Shown here: positions 17,388-25,668 of the stretch, piece after piece
Layout: each line of letters begins with the position of its first letter
How positions within the stretch are numbered: position 1 is the stretch's first letter
Source of the DNA: Paenarthrobacter sp. AR 02
GTDB taxonomy: Bacteria > Actinomycetota > Actinomycetes > Actinomycetales > Micrococcaceae
Length of the DNA: 64,000 bases
Assembly (NCBI RefSeq): GCF_021538675.1
Contig: NZ_JAJUKH010000001.1
Span: 1,147,462 to 1,211,461 of the forward strand
Direction of reading: 5' to 3'
Program-made: the position numbers and the translations under genes
Notes under the pieces: model-generated
Databases searched by the model: none
Seen by the model: the letters and a program-made list of their open reading frames with translations, nothing else
What the model was told of the DNA's origin: nothing

Positions 17388-18341
17388 ATGACCATACATT
17401 CGGCCCACCTGGAAACCACCAACCGCCCTGCCCTTTTCTGGGCCTCCTGGCTTTGCGCGGCGGCCCTGGTTTTGGTGCCGGCGGGAATGCTGATCGGCAA
17501 TCCGGCCGTGCTGCGAGGACACCCGCTGCTGCCGTCAATATTGGTGGCTGCCGTCGTCGTCGGGCTTCTTTGGGGTGTCCTGCTCTGGCGAGGGCGCGAG
17601 GTGCGCCGTCGTCGCTCCGCCCTTCGCGCTGCAGGCGCGTGGTTAGGCCGGGCCGTGGTCCTGGCGCTGGTGGCAGCCCTGGCCTGGCTCAACCCCTTCG
17701 CTTACCAAGCGGCCTCGGCGGTGGCGGCGTCGGAAATTTCCGTGGCGGAAACCCCGACGGCGATCACCATGTCGCCGGTGGGCAGGCAGGCAACCCGCGG
17801 CCTGGTTTTCTATCCAGGCGCCAAGGTCGAGGCGAGGGCCTATGCGGACATTCTCAGGCCCGCTGTCGACGCCGGAATCCTGGTAGTCATCCTCAAGGAA
17901 CCCCTTAATCTCAGCCTTCTCGACGGCAACCAGGCCAGGGGTGCCATGTCGGACAATCCGGGCATCACTACGTGGGCCGTGGGGGGACATTCCCTTGGTG
18001 GCGTCAGTGCGAGCTCCTTCGCTTTGAACAACAAGGATGTCGAGGGATTGCTGCTCTTTGCTTCCTATCCGCTTGACTCCCTGCGGGATCGTGCCGACCT
18101 GAAGGTGCTGTCTATTTCCGGCACCGAGGACGGGCTGAGTACGCCGGGCAAAATAGACGCATCCCGTCAACTGCTTCCCTCCGACGCCGCCTTCCTGGCG
18201 GTACAGGGCGGGAACCACGCCTACTTCGGGGACTACGGCGAGCAGCCCGGCGATGGTGAGCCCGCTGTGGCCCGGGACGTAGCCCAGAAGCAGATATCGT
18301 CTGCCACCACGGCTTTCCTGGCGGGACTCGGGGCCAGTTAG
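17388..18341 (+). CDS. alpha/beta hydrolase with N-terminal membrane region
   Basis: 317-residue protein: two or three hydrophobic segments in residues 15-105, then an external alpha/beta-hydrolase domain. The nucleophile elbow is GGHSLGGVSA, with FYPGAKVEARAY before it and the histidine in GGNHAYFGDYG near the end; GTEDGLS supplies the acid region. Resembles the actinobacterial alpha/beta hydrolase group of the dienelactone-hydrolase-like type. It follows the broken hydrolase by 58 bp on the same strand; substrate unknown. Confidence 0.85.
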   Translation: MTIHSAHLETTNRPALFWASWLCAAALVLVPAGMLIGNPAVLRGHPLLPSILVAAVVVGLLWGVLLWRGREVRRRRSALRAAGAWLGRAVVLALVAALAWLNPFAYQAASAVAASEISVAETPTAITMSPVGRQATRGLVFYPGAKVEARAYADILRPAVDAGILVVILKEPLNLSLLDGNQARGAMSDNPGITTWAVGGHSLGGVSASSFALNNKDVEGLLLFASYPLDSLRDRADLKVLSISGTEDGLSTPGKIDASRQLLPSDAAFLAVQGGNHAYFGDYGEQPGDGEPAVARDVAQKQISSATTAFLAGLGAS

Positions 18342-18385
18342 CGCAACCGCGGGAATACATGGAGAGTCGCCTCGGTTCATTGATG

Positions 18386-18403
18386 TAGATGCAAATGCAT
18401 GTA
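18386..18403. promoter_or_regulatory. MarR-like palindrome before FMN reductase
   Basis: TAGATGCA-AA-TGCATGTA, arms matching at 7 of 8 positions around a 2-bp centre, located 31 bases before the FMN-reductase start and next to its ribosome site. Size and position suit a dimeric winged-helix repressor; no regulator gene is adjacent. Confidence 0.55.
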
Positions 18404-18433
18404 AACTGAATGAACGAGCAATAGGAGAATGCC

Positions 18434-19060
18434 ATGGAAACCCGCCGCATCACCGTACTTTCCGCCGGTCTGGGCGTCCCGTCGTCGAGCCGCCTGCTGG
18501 CTGACCAGTTGGCAGCGTCCACGGAGCGGCAGCTGCGCGCGGCCGGTTACGAGGCCAGGATCGACATCGTCGAACTGCGCGACCTTGCCGTGGACATCGC
18601 CAACAACTTCGTGACCGGTTACGCCGCGCCGCGCCTCGCTGAGGTGATTGCCGGCGTCGAGGATTCCGACGCCATCATCGCCGTCAGCCCCGTCTTCAGC
18701 GCCTCCTACAGCGGGTTGTTCAAGTCCTTCATTGATGTTCTCGATCCCAAATCCCTGGACGGCAAGGCTGTTCTGCTCGGCGCCACCGGTGGCACCGACC
18801 GCCACCAGATGGTCCTTGACTACGCGATGCGCCCACTCTTCAGCTACCTGCGGACCAGGATTGCTTCGACCGGCGTCTTCGCGGGGCCCCAGGACTGGGG
18901 GAACACCGACGACGGCGGCTCGCCCCTTTCGTCGCGGGTAGACCGGGCGGCGGGCGAGCTGGTGCAGTTGCTCAGCGGAGACCAGCCTCACCGCAAAAAC
19001 GATGCGCTGGAATCACTCCCGTTCGAGCAGTTGCTGGCTGGAATTTCGGCTGGAAGGTAG
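18434..19060 (+). CDS. FMN reductase, CE1759 family
   Basis: 208-residue NAD(P)H-dependent flavin reductase of the flavodoxin-like fold. Phosphate loop ITVLSAGLGVPSSSRLLA at the N-terminus, then AVSPVFSASYSGLFKSFIDV (flavin site) and LLGATGGTDRHQMVLDY. These enzymes supply reduced FMN to two-component oxygenases such as those for sulfonates or EDTA-like compounds. AGGAGA lies 6 bases before the ATG, and a palindrome lies just upstream, suggesting inducible control. No partner oxygenase is adjacent. Confidence 0.88.
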   Translation: METRRITVLSAGLGVPSSSRLLADQLAASTERQLRAAGYEARIDIVELRDLAVDIANNFVTGYAAPRLAEVIAGVEDSDAIIAVSPVFSASYSGLFKSFIDVLDPKSLDGKAVLLGATGGTDRHQMVLDYAMRPLFSYLRTRIASTGVFAGPQDWGNTDDGGSPLSSRVDRAAGELVQLLSGDQPHRKNDALESLPFEQLLAGISAGR

Positions 19061-19125
19061 CCCGGCCAAGCGGCCGGGGCTGGCCGGGCCCGAACTATTC
19101 CGTTCCGCCGAACGTTGGGGCAGGC

Positions 19126-19482
19126 ATGAAGTGTCCCGTGGATTCAATTGACCTGGTGATGAGCGAGCGGGGCGGCGTAGAGATCGACTATTGCCCGCAA
19201 TGCAGGGGAGTGTGGCTGGACCGCGGGGAGCTGGACAAGATCATTGACCGCGTTTCGGCTGAGACCGGCCCGGCCCCGGCCCGATCGGCAGCAGCACCGC
19301 CCCAGCCCCCGATCGCCCCGCCGCCCCTGTACAACCCGTTCGAGTCCCGTCCCCAGCAGCCGCGCTACGACGATCGGGACAGGCGGGATTACGACCGCCG
19401 GGGCGACTACGACCGTCGCGACCAGCACGGCCGCAAGCGCAAGAAGAAGGAAGGCTTCCTCGGCGAGCTATTCGACTTCTAA
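19126..19482 (+). CDS. TFIIB-type zinc-ribbon protein
   Basis: 118-residue cytoplasmic protein. The N-terminal zf-TFIIB domain shows MKCPVD...YCPQCRGVWLDRGELDKI, with the four zinc-binding cysteines (two CxxC-type pairs, the first abbreviated as CPVD). The middle is proline-rich, and the C-terminal part is a run of Arg/Asp/Tyr-rich residues followed by a basic KRKKKEGFLGELFDF end. Function unknown; such proteins are common in actinobacteria. Confidence 0.88.
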   Translation: MKCPVDSIDLVMSERGGVEIDYCPQCRGVWLDRGELDKIIDRVSAETGPAPARSAAAPPQPPIAPPPLYNPFESRPQQPRYDDRDRRDYDRRGDYDRRDQHGRKRKKKEGFLGELFDF

Positions 19483-19488
19483 CGATTT

Positions 19489-20058
19489 CTAGTCGTCCAG
19501 GAGTTCGATAAACTCGCGCGCTTGCTTGATGGTGATATCAGAATGGCGCGTGAGTGCCACAGCTGCACCTTCGACGTCACCGCTCTTCGCCAGGGTCCGG
19601 ATGCGGCCGTAAATCTCGTCGTTGAGCATGTTGCTGCTTACCTCGCGGGTCACGTCGCCCTTGCTGACGATTGCCCGGTACCTGTACGGGAAGCGCTCGG
19701 GCTCATCGTCGTCGTCGGCCAGCAGGTCCTTGGCGGGAACTTCAGGGGTAAACGGTTGCGGGTGGGCTGCCAGTGCGCCGACAGCATCACGTGAGGCCCG
19801 CAGTCCTTCACCAGTCGCCTGCAGGTACAGCTTGATGGCCGCCATTCCCTGTCCCCGGGCGATCAGTGAGTAGATCTGGCGATGCTGCTCCTGGTTGAGT
19901 TTGGCTGCGGACTCCTTGGCCAACTCCACCGGGTCCTTCGAAGCTGCTGCGCCACCTGCCTTCGTTTCGGCGGCGCGCTTGGTGAAGGATCGAATGAGCA
20001 GGAGTACGCCTGCGATGACCGCAATCAGGATAAGCAGCGGAATAAGGATGGAATCCAT
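19489..20058 (-). CDS. membrane-anchored L7/L12-CTD-like protein A
   Basis: 189 residues. An N-terminal membrane helix (about residues 3-24, ILIPLLILIAVIAGVLLLI) is followed by two helix-rich modules, each resembling the ribosomal L7/L12 C-terminal fold: one around RGQGMAAIKLYLQATGEGL, another at the C-terminus (SGDVEGAAVALTRHSDITIKQ). No ribosomal N-terminal dimer domain is present, so it is not a stalk protein. Only 8 bp separate it from its tandem partner. Role unknown; it may tether something to the membrane. Confidence 0.75.
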   Translation of the reverse strand: MDSILIPLLILIAVIAGVLLLIRSFTKRAAETKAGGAAASKDPVELAKESAAKLNQEQHRQIYSLIARGQGMAAIKLYLQATGEGLRASRDAVGALAAHPQPFTPEVPAKDLLADDDDEPERFPYRYRAIVSKGDVTREVSSNMLNDEIYGRIRTLAKSGDVEGAAVALTRHSDITIKQAREFIELLDD

Positions 20059-20065
20059 GGCGGTG

Positions 20066-20542
20066 TCAGAGCCGATCTACGTAGTTCTTGGCGGTAAGCA
20101 AATCTGAGTGCGTGGCCTGGCGTAGGACTTTGATGGCTTCGATCTTCTTGCCGCTGCGGACAAGGTTTTGCAATTCAAAAGCCAGTTGCGGGTTTAGTTC
20201 GCCATTGGGAAGGACTGCGGGCTGCTGATTCGGACGCCCGGCCGGCTGGGACGGTCCGGTTTGGGCCTGGATGGGTGCCCGCTGCTGCGCTTGCTCATTG
20301 TGGCTGGCAACGTTCTGGCTGGGCTTGGTGGACGCCTCTATGCGGGCGCGCAGTGCCAAGGCAGCCTGTGCCTGGGCGGCTTGGTGCGCGGCGGAGCGTG
20401 CGGCCAATTCGCGCTGGTACCTTTCGGCGTCGGACACTCCTGTGTCGCGGGGTTTGAAGGCCGCAGTTAAGGCCCAGAGCAGGCCCACCAGGATCAGGAG
20501 TGGAAGGACAACCGTCAGCACGTCACCAAAGTTCATCCCCAT
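20066..20542 (-). CDS. membrane-anchored L7/L12-CTD-like protein B
   Basis: 158 residues. Membrane helix at the N-terminus (about residues 8-28), a long Ala/Gln-rich helix and linker (residues 40-110), and one C-terminal module SGKKIEAIKVLRQATHSDLLTAKNYVDRL (last 29 residues, abbreviated by its first part SGKKIEAIKVLRQATH), matching the L7/L12 C-terminal helix pattern. Upstream partner of protein A and probably transcribed with it. The two share architecture but differ in number of modules. Unknown function. Confidence 0.75.
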   Translation of the reverse strand: MGMNFGDVLTVVLPLLILVGLLWALTAAFKPRDTGVSDAERYQRELAARSAAHQAAQAQAALALRARIEASTKPSQNVASHNEQAQQRAPIQAQTGPSQPAGRPNQQPAVLPNGELNPQLAFELQNLVRSGKKIEAIKVLRQATHSDLLTAKNYVDRL

Positions 20543-21129
20543 GCCTAGAGCTTATGCCAGAAGTTGGTTATCCACAGCACATTCCGTTTGGGGCATAGGC
20601 TTCTGAGAGAGCTCTGTCAAATTCGAGGCGCGACTGTAAGATGCATCACATTTTCGGCATGTTTAGCGACGCTTTAGTGCTTGATGGGCTCGATTCGGCC
20701 GATTGTCTGTGGATGATTTTGTGCCAAATCTTTCTTTAGTCCACAGTCGAATTGCGATGTTTCCGCAGGTCAGAGGCTTGTTTCCGCAGAAAGAATTTCT
20801 CTATCCACAGAGTAACCCACAGTCTGTGCACAACGTGGGGGTGCTACTCCACAGGTTATCCACAGGGGTGTTCCGGCACCTGCTGTAACGTGTCTGAAGT
20901 GTCCATTTTGGGCACGTTTATTCACTGCCGGGATCCCCAGGCCCCGAAATCATGAACGATTGAAGCGCCTCTGCGGAGCTGGCTGTGGATAACTTGTGGA
21001 TAAGGATCGCTATTTTGTCGGACGTGCCTGACAGTGTCAGGTTCAACCGGCGGGATCCCTACCCGCATACAGCGCTTTAAGGACCGCCGGGATTGCACAC
21101 CCGCAGCGGTACACAAATGGAGGACGGCT
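20543..21129. promoter_or_regulatory. DnaA-box cluster upstream of dnaB
   Basis: 587 bases without a convincing gene. It contains four perfect 9-bp DnaA boxes: TTATCCACA at 20568-20576 and 20856-20864, and its reverse TGTGGATAA at 20984-20992 and 20995-21003. Two near-matches are CTATCCACA at 20801 and TGTGGATGA at 20708. The last two boxes are 11 bp apart in direct array, and AT-richer tracts (20640-20660, 20700-20745) lie between. Likely DnaA-dependent control of dnaB or an origin-like/titration element; short open frames here have no ribosome sites. Confidence 0.75.
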
Positions 21130-22515
21130 TTGTCAGTTACGCACTTGGACTCAATCGAGGGCACACGCGCTTCAGACTCGAGCCGGAAACCCCCGCAGGA
21201 CATCCCGGCTGAACAGTCCGTGCTGGGCGGCATGATGCTGTCCAAGGACGCGATCGCCGACGTCGTCGAAATCGTCCGCGGGCACGACTTCTACCGTCCG
21301 GCGCACGAGACCATTTACGAATCCATCATCGACCTCTACGGACGAGGTGAACCTGCCGATGCCGTCACGGTCTCCGATGAGCTGACCAAGCGCGGTGAGA
21401 TCAACAGGATCGGCGGTCCCGCTTACCTGCACGAGCTCATCCAAACCGTCCCCACCGCGGCGAACGCCGGCTATTACGCTGAGATCGTCGCCGAGCGTGC
21501 AGTCCTTCGCCGCTTGGTTAATGCCGGTACCAAGATCGTCCAGATGGGCTACGGCCAGGATGGCGAAGTGGAAGACTTGGTCAACCAGGCCCAGGCAGAG
21601 GTCTACGCTGTTGCGGAAAAGCGTACGGCCGAGGATTACGTGGCGTTGAAGGACGTCATGGAATCCACCGTGGACGAGATCGAGGCCTCGGGTCACCGAG
21701 GCGAAGGCATGACCGGTGTTCCCACCGGTTTCTACGAGTTGGACGAGTTGACCCACGGCCTCCACCCCGGCCAGATGATCGTTATCGCTGCGCGTCCCGC
21801 AGTGGGTAAGTCCACGTTCGCCCTGGACTTTGCCCGTTCCGCCGCGATCAAGAACAACCTGGCCACGGTCATGTTCTCCCTGGAAATGGGTCGGAATGAG
21901 ATCGCCATGCGCCTTCTCTCCGCGGAAGCCACCATCGGCCTGCAGGATCTCCGCAAGGGCACCATCAAGGACGAGCAATGGTCCAAGATCGCCACCACCA
22001 TGGGCCGCATGAATGATGCGCCGCTGTTCATCGATGACAGCCCCAACATGTCGCTTATGGAGATCCGGGCCAAATGCCGCCGCCTCAAGCAGCAGCACGA
22101 CCTCAAGCTCGTGATCCTTGACTACCTCCAGCTCATGAGCTCCGGCAAGAAGGTGGAGTCACGCCAGCAGGAAGTTTCCGAGTTCTCCCGCGCGCTCAAG
22201 CTGCTGGCCAAGGAGCTGCAGGTTCCCGTTATTGCGCTCTCGCAGCTGAACCGTGGTTCCGAGCAGCGTCAGGACAAGCGCCCTATGGTGTCCGACCTTC
22301 GTGAATCCGGCTCCATCGAGCAGGACGCCGATATGGTCATCCTGTTGCACCGTGAAGACGTCTACGACAAAGAATCACCCAGGGCCGGCGAAGCTGACAT
22401 CCTCATCGCCAAGCACCGTAACGGTCCTACCAAGGACATCGTTGTCGCATTCCAGGGCCACTACTCGCGCTTTGCCAACATGGCGGGCGACGCCGGTGGT
22501 GGCGGCGGGTTCTAG
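21130..22515 (+). CDS. dnaB: replicative DNA helicase
   Basis: 461-residue hexameric fork helicase. N-terminal domain (about residues 20-125, AEQSVLGGMMLSKDAIADV), then a linker and the RecA-like motor: Walker A ARPAVGKST (around residue 224), Walker B VILDYLQLM, SQLNRGSE and the arginine finger region near the C-terminus (AKHRNGPT). No intein. Start taken as TTG at 21130, which has GGAGGA five bases upstream; longer in-frame versions from 21034 lack a ribosome site and read into low-complexity leader. Lies behind a DnaA-box cluster. Confidence 0.95.
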   Translation: MSVTHLDSIEGTRASDSSRKPPQDIPAEQSVLGGMMLSKDAIADVVEIVRGHDFYRPAHETIYESIIDLYGRGEPADAVTVSDELTKRGEINRIGGPAYLHELIQTVPTAANAGYYAEIVAERAVLRRLVNAGTKIVQMGYGQDGEVEDLVNQAQAEVYAVAEKRTAEDYVALKDVMESTVDEIEASGHRGEGMTGVPTGFYELDELTHGLHPGQMIVIAARPAVGKSTFALDFARSAAIKNNLATVMFSLEMGRNEIAMRLLSAEATIGLQDLRKGTIKDEQWSKIATTMGRMNDAPLFIDDSPNMSLMEIRAKCRRLKQQHDLKLVILDYLQLMSSGKKVESRQQEVSEFSRALKLLAKELQVPVIALSQLNRGSEQRQDKRPMVSDLRESGSIEQDADMVILLHREDVYDKESPRAGEADILIAKHRNGPTKDIVVAFQGHYSRFANMAGDAGGGGGF

Positions 22516-22566
22516 GACGGTTGCACTTCAATCGAGGACCGGCAACTGCCTGGGCTGGAGTCCGCC

Positions 22567-22607
22567 AAAGGCCAGGGCCTCACGCTTAGCGCAGGGTCCT
22601 GGCCTTC
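22567..22607. terminator. terminator between dnaB and the catabolic island
   Basis: AAGGCCAGGGCC pairs with GGTCCTGGCCTT (one G-T pair) around a 14-base loop, between the convergent dnaB and isomerase genes. The U-run is short. Confidence 0.55.
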
Positions 22608-22618
22608 GAATCGGGTGC

Positions 22619-23077
22619 CTAGCAGCCTTCGAAGTCGCTCAAGACCTTTACTTTGGCGGCAGACCCGGATGACGGATCGAATGCGTAGCCGATCCACTCC
22701 TTGGCCAAGCGTCGTGCCAGCTCCACGCCCACCACTCGCTGGCCCATGGTGAGCACCTGGCAGTCGTTGGAGAGGATGGAGCGTTCCACCGAGAACGAAT
22801 CGTGGGCCGCCGTGGCGCGGATCCCAGGAACCTTGTTGGCGGCAATGGCCACGCCGATACCCGTCCCGCAGAAGAGGATGGCCCGCTCTGCTTTGCCATC
22901 GCGGATCATCTCGCCTGCCGCAATGCCCACATACGGGTAGGGCCTGGTGAAGTCCTCGTCTGCCCTGTTGACACCGATATCGATCACTTCGGTGATCCGG
23001 GAGTCGGTCTGGAGGTCGGCCAGGATTCGGTCTTTGTAGTCAACGCCGGCTTCGTCGGCGCCCACAATGATGCGCAT
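22619..23077 (-). CDS. RpiB/LacAB family sugar-phosphate isomerase
   Basis: 152-residue isomerase of the RpiB family, with IIVGADEAGVDYK, the active-site cysteine and phosphate loop FCGTGIGVAIAANK, and ATAAHDSFSVERS. RpiB-family members interconvert ketose and aldose phosphates; in tetritol pathways one form converts D-erythrulose 4-phosphate to D-erythrose 4-phosphate (known in Mycolicibacterium smegmatis). It is the last gene of a four-gene minus-strand operon and starts 9 bp after the kinase stop. The tetrose role is inferred from context; an ordinary ribose 5-phosphate isomerase is the alternative. Confidence 0.88.
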   Translation of the reverse strand: MRIIVGADEAGVDYKDRILADLQTDSRITEVIDIGVNRADEDFTRPYPYVGIAAGEMIRDGKAERAILFCGTGIGVAIAANKVPGIRATAAHDSFSVERSILSNDCQVLTMGQRVVGVELARRLAKEWIGYAFDPSSGSAAKVKVLSDFEGC

Positions 23078-23086
23078 GGAATTCTC

Positions 23087-24829
23087 CTAGTTATTTGCTG
23101 CAGCGGGTACGGGAACTGCGGTGAAATGGGGCCCGACGGCGGTGAACACCATGGCGAGCGAGGTCGCCCCGGGGTCGGGTGTGCCGATGCTCTTCTCGGC
23201 AAGCGGCCGGGCGCGCCCCTTCAAAGGACGCAGTTCGGCGGTTGCCCCGGCTGCTGCGGTGGCATCGGCGGCAGCAGCGGACCAGGCCTCTTCCACTGCA
23301 GTGCCTGATCCAACGCGGTCCTCAAGCGAGGCAGCGAAGGGCAGCAGGGCGTCCATCATGGTCTTGTCGCCGATTTCAGCCTTGCCCAGGCTGGAGAGCC
23401 GCTCGGCAAAGGCGCGGACGGATTCGGCGAGGGCCGCCGGCGTCGGGGTTTCTGCGTCTCCGAGCCGCTCGCCCAAGGCGCGCAAACCGGCACCCCACAG
23501 GACGCCTGACGTGCCGCCTGCCTTATCGGCCCACGCGTCGCCGGCGGCAGCGAGCAGTGATCCGGCTCCGGCGCCGAGTTCGAAGGCTTCGCGTGCGGCG
23601 TCCAACGCTGCAGCCGATCCGCGCACCATGCCGCGACCATGGTCGCCGTCGCCGGCAATCGCATCCATGTCACCCAGCATCGATTCGGAATCGCGAAGCA
23701 GTGCCGCCGTCGTGTCCAGGGCCTGGAGGCAGTGGGCGGCGTAGGCGCGGGATTCGGCCGTGGAGGAGTAGTCAGCCTCCGCGACGTGGTCGGGATCGGC
23801 TTCGGTGTATACAGCGGAAGAGGCCTCGAAGCCAACCGCACCGCGGCGGTAGGCCGGCGTCAGTGCCGGAGCCGTCCAGTACTGCTCGAGCTCGTCATCC
23901 AACCAGGTGAGCGTCAGCGAGGCACCGGCCATGTCCAGGGACGTCACCAACTCGCCTACCTCCGGCATTACCAGGGTGTAACCGGCCTCGCGCAGCAGGG
24001 GAGCAACCGTCCGCCACAGGACGAAGAGTTCTTCGTGTTTGGTGGAGCCAAGGCCGTTGAGTATGACGGCCAGTCGCGTCGCACCGGATGCCGGAGTCTC
24101 CGCCAGCACGCGGCGGACCAGTTCCTGGCCTAGTTCGACGGCGGTCGGCAGCTCGGTATCGAACAGTCCAGGCTCGCCGTGGATGCCCAGGCCCAGGCCC
24201 ATCTTCCCCTTGGGAAGGCGGAACAACGGCTGCTCGGCCCCCGGGAAGGTGCAACCGCTGAATGCCGTGCCGATGGTCCGCGTGGCATCGTTGGCCTTCC
24301 GTCCCACCCGGACAACGGAAGCAAGGTCCAAGCCGGCTTCGGCAGCGGCGCCCATGACTTTGAAGACCACGAAGTCACCGGCGATACCGCGTCGTTTTTC
24401 GATCTCGGCGGGGGAAGCGCTGGCAATATCGTCGGTGACCAGCACGTTCTCCGTCGCTATGCCCTCGGCGTTGAGCCGTTCGCTGGCCATGCCGAAGTTC
24501 ATGACGTCCCCGGCGTAGTTGCCGTAGGTGAACACCACGCCGGCGCCGGAGTTTGCCGCCTTCGCCACGGAGTAAGCCTGCTGGGTGGAGGGTGAGGTGA
24601 AGATGTTGCCCACCACGGCACCGTCAGCGAATCCCGGCCCGATGATGCCTGCGAATGCCGGGTAGTGTCCTGAGCCGCCGCCGGTGACGACAGCCACTTT
24701 GGGCGTGGAAGGGCGGCCGCGGCGGACTGCGCCACCCTCCACCTGGCGGACGAGGTCCGAGTGGGCGTCACAGAAACCGGCGAGGGCTTCGTCAGCGAAG
24801 TCGGCGGGATCGTTGAAGATTCTGGTCAT
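23087..24829 (-). CDS. DhaK-DhaL fused dihydroxyacetone/ketotetrose kinase
   Basis: 580-residue single-chain ATP-dependent kinase. The DhaK half (residues 1-about 330) has TGGGSGHYPAFAG and the substrate-binding histidine in GIHGEPGLF; the DhaL half (about 370 on) has the ATP-site GDGDHGRGM and DKAGGTSGVLWG. Such kinases phosphorylate dihydroxyacetone, and relatives phosphorylate D- or L-erythrulose. Encoded between the isomerase and the SDR enzyme, it is the likely activating step of the island. Which ketose it prefers cannot be read from sequence. Confidence 0.93.
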   Translation of the reverse strand: MTRIFNDPADFADEALAGFCDAHSDLVRQVEGGAVRRGRPSTPKVAVVTGGGSGHYPAFAGIIGPGFADGAVVGNIFTSPSTQQAYSVAKAANSGAGVVFTYGNYAGDVMNFGMASERLNAEGIATENVLVTDDIASASPAEIEKRRGIAGDFVVFKVMGAAAEAGLDLASVVRVGRKANDATRTIGTAFSGCTFPGAEQPLFRLPKGKMGLGLGIHGEPGLFDTELPTAVELGQELVRRVLAETPASGATRLAVILNGLGSTKHEELFVLWRTVAPLLREAGYTLVMPEVGELVTSLDMAGASLTLTWLDDELEQYWTAPALTPAYRRGAVGFEASSAVYTEADPDHVAEADYSSTAESRAYAAHCLQALDTTAALLRDSESMLGDMDAIAGDGDHGRGMVRGSAAALDAAREAFELGAGAGSLLAAAGDAWADKAGGTSGVLWGAGLRALGERLGDAETPTPAALAESVRAFAERLSSLGKAEIGDKTMMDALLPFAASLEDRVGSGTAVEEAWSAAAADATAAAGATAELRPLKGRARPLAEKSIGTPDPGATSLAMVFTAVGPHFTAVPVPAAANN

Positions 24830-24865
24830 GGTGGGTCCTGGTTCTGGTTTCCGGCGGCCGGGGAC

Positions 24866-25639
24866 TTAGTGGATGTGGCTGCCGCCGTTGATGTCGATGG
24901 TGGTGCCGGTCAGGTACGCAGAGTCCTCGGAGGACAGGAAAGTGATGACCGCGGCGACTTCCTCGGTGGTGGCATTCCGTCCCAGGGGGATGCCTGCATT
25001 GATGGCGGCTTCCTGTTCTTCGGTGCTGCCAACCCGGATGTTGGTGTCCACGGCACCGGGGGTGATGGCGTTGACTGTCACGCCGGTCTCGCCGATTTCC
25101 CGGGCAAGTGCCTTGGTGAAGCCGAGGATGGCGGCCTTTGCTGCAGAGTAGGGAACCTTGCCGAACACGCCTCCGCCACGCTGCGCTGAGACCGAGGACA
25201 TGTTGACGATGCGGCCCCAGCCGTTGGCGATCATGTCCGGCAGGAAGGCTTTGGTGACCAGGTAGGTGCCCGTGGCGTTGACGTCCATGACCTTGTGCCA
25301 CAGCTCAAGCGTGGTTTCCAGGAATGGAACCGGTGAGGTGATGCCGGCGATGTTGGCCAGGGCCCCGACGGGCGGGAGGTTTCCGGCGGCAACCTCTGCG
25401 GCGACGGCGGCCTGGGCTGCGGTGACGGAGGCCTCGTTGGCGACGTCGATTTCGTAGCCGAACGCCGGAACGTTGAATTCGTTGGCGATCTCGGCGGCAA
25501 CCTTGGCGGACTTCTCGCCGTCGAGGTCCAGGATGACGATGCCCCAGCCCTGGGTTGCGTAGCGGCGGGCAGTCGTCAGGCCGATGCCGCGATCGGAGGT
25601 TGCTCCGGTGAGGACGGCGGTGCGCTGGATGGTGGTCAT
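24866..25639 (-). CDS. SDR family dehydrogenase
   Basis: 257-residue short-chain dehydrogenase/reductase. NAD(P)-binding TGATSDRGIG, then NIAGI, catalytic serine in NMSSVSAQRG, and YSAAK (Tyr-x-x-x-Lys), with the C-terminal GTTIDINGG of classical SDRs. In this setting it would oxidise a polyol such as threitol or erythritol to the ketose used by the kinase. 36 bp precede the kinase gene; same operon. Cofactor choice not clear: an acidic residue (DLD) after strand 2 favours NAD. Confidence 0.9.
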   Translation of the reverse strand: MTTIQRTAVLTGATSDRGIGLTTARRYATQGWGIVILDLDGEKSAKVAAEIANEFNVPAFGYEIDVANEASVTAAQAAVAAEVAAGNLPPVGALANIAGITSPVPFLETTLELWHKVMDVNATGTYLVTKAFLPDMIANGWGRIVNMSSVSAQRGGGVFGKVPYSAAKAAILGFTKALAREIGETGVTVNAITPGAVDTNIRVGSTEEQEAAINAGIPLGRNATTEEVAAVITFLSSEDSAYLTGTTIDINGGSHIH

Positions 25640-25668
25640 GGTGCTCCTTGAATATGAGGTGACGCGGA

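Noticed and set aside
20703..20888. Short open frame in the DnaA-box region
   Set aside because: No ribosome site, translation has no coding bias, and it covers DnaA boxes.
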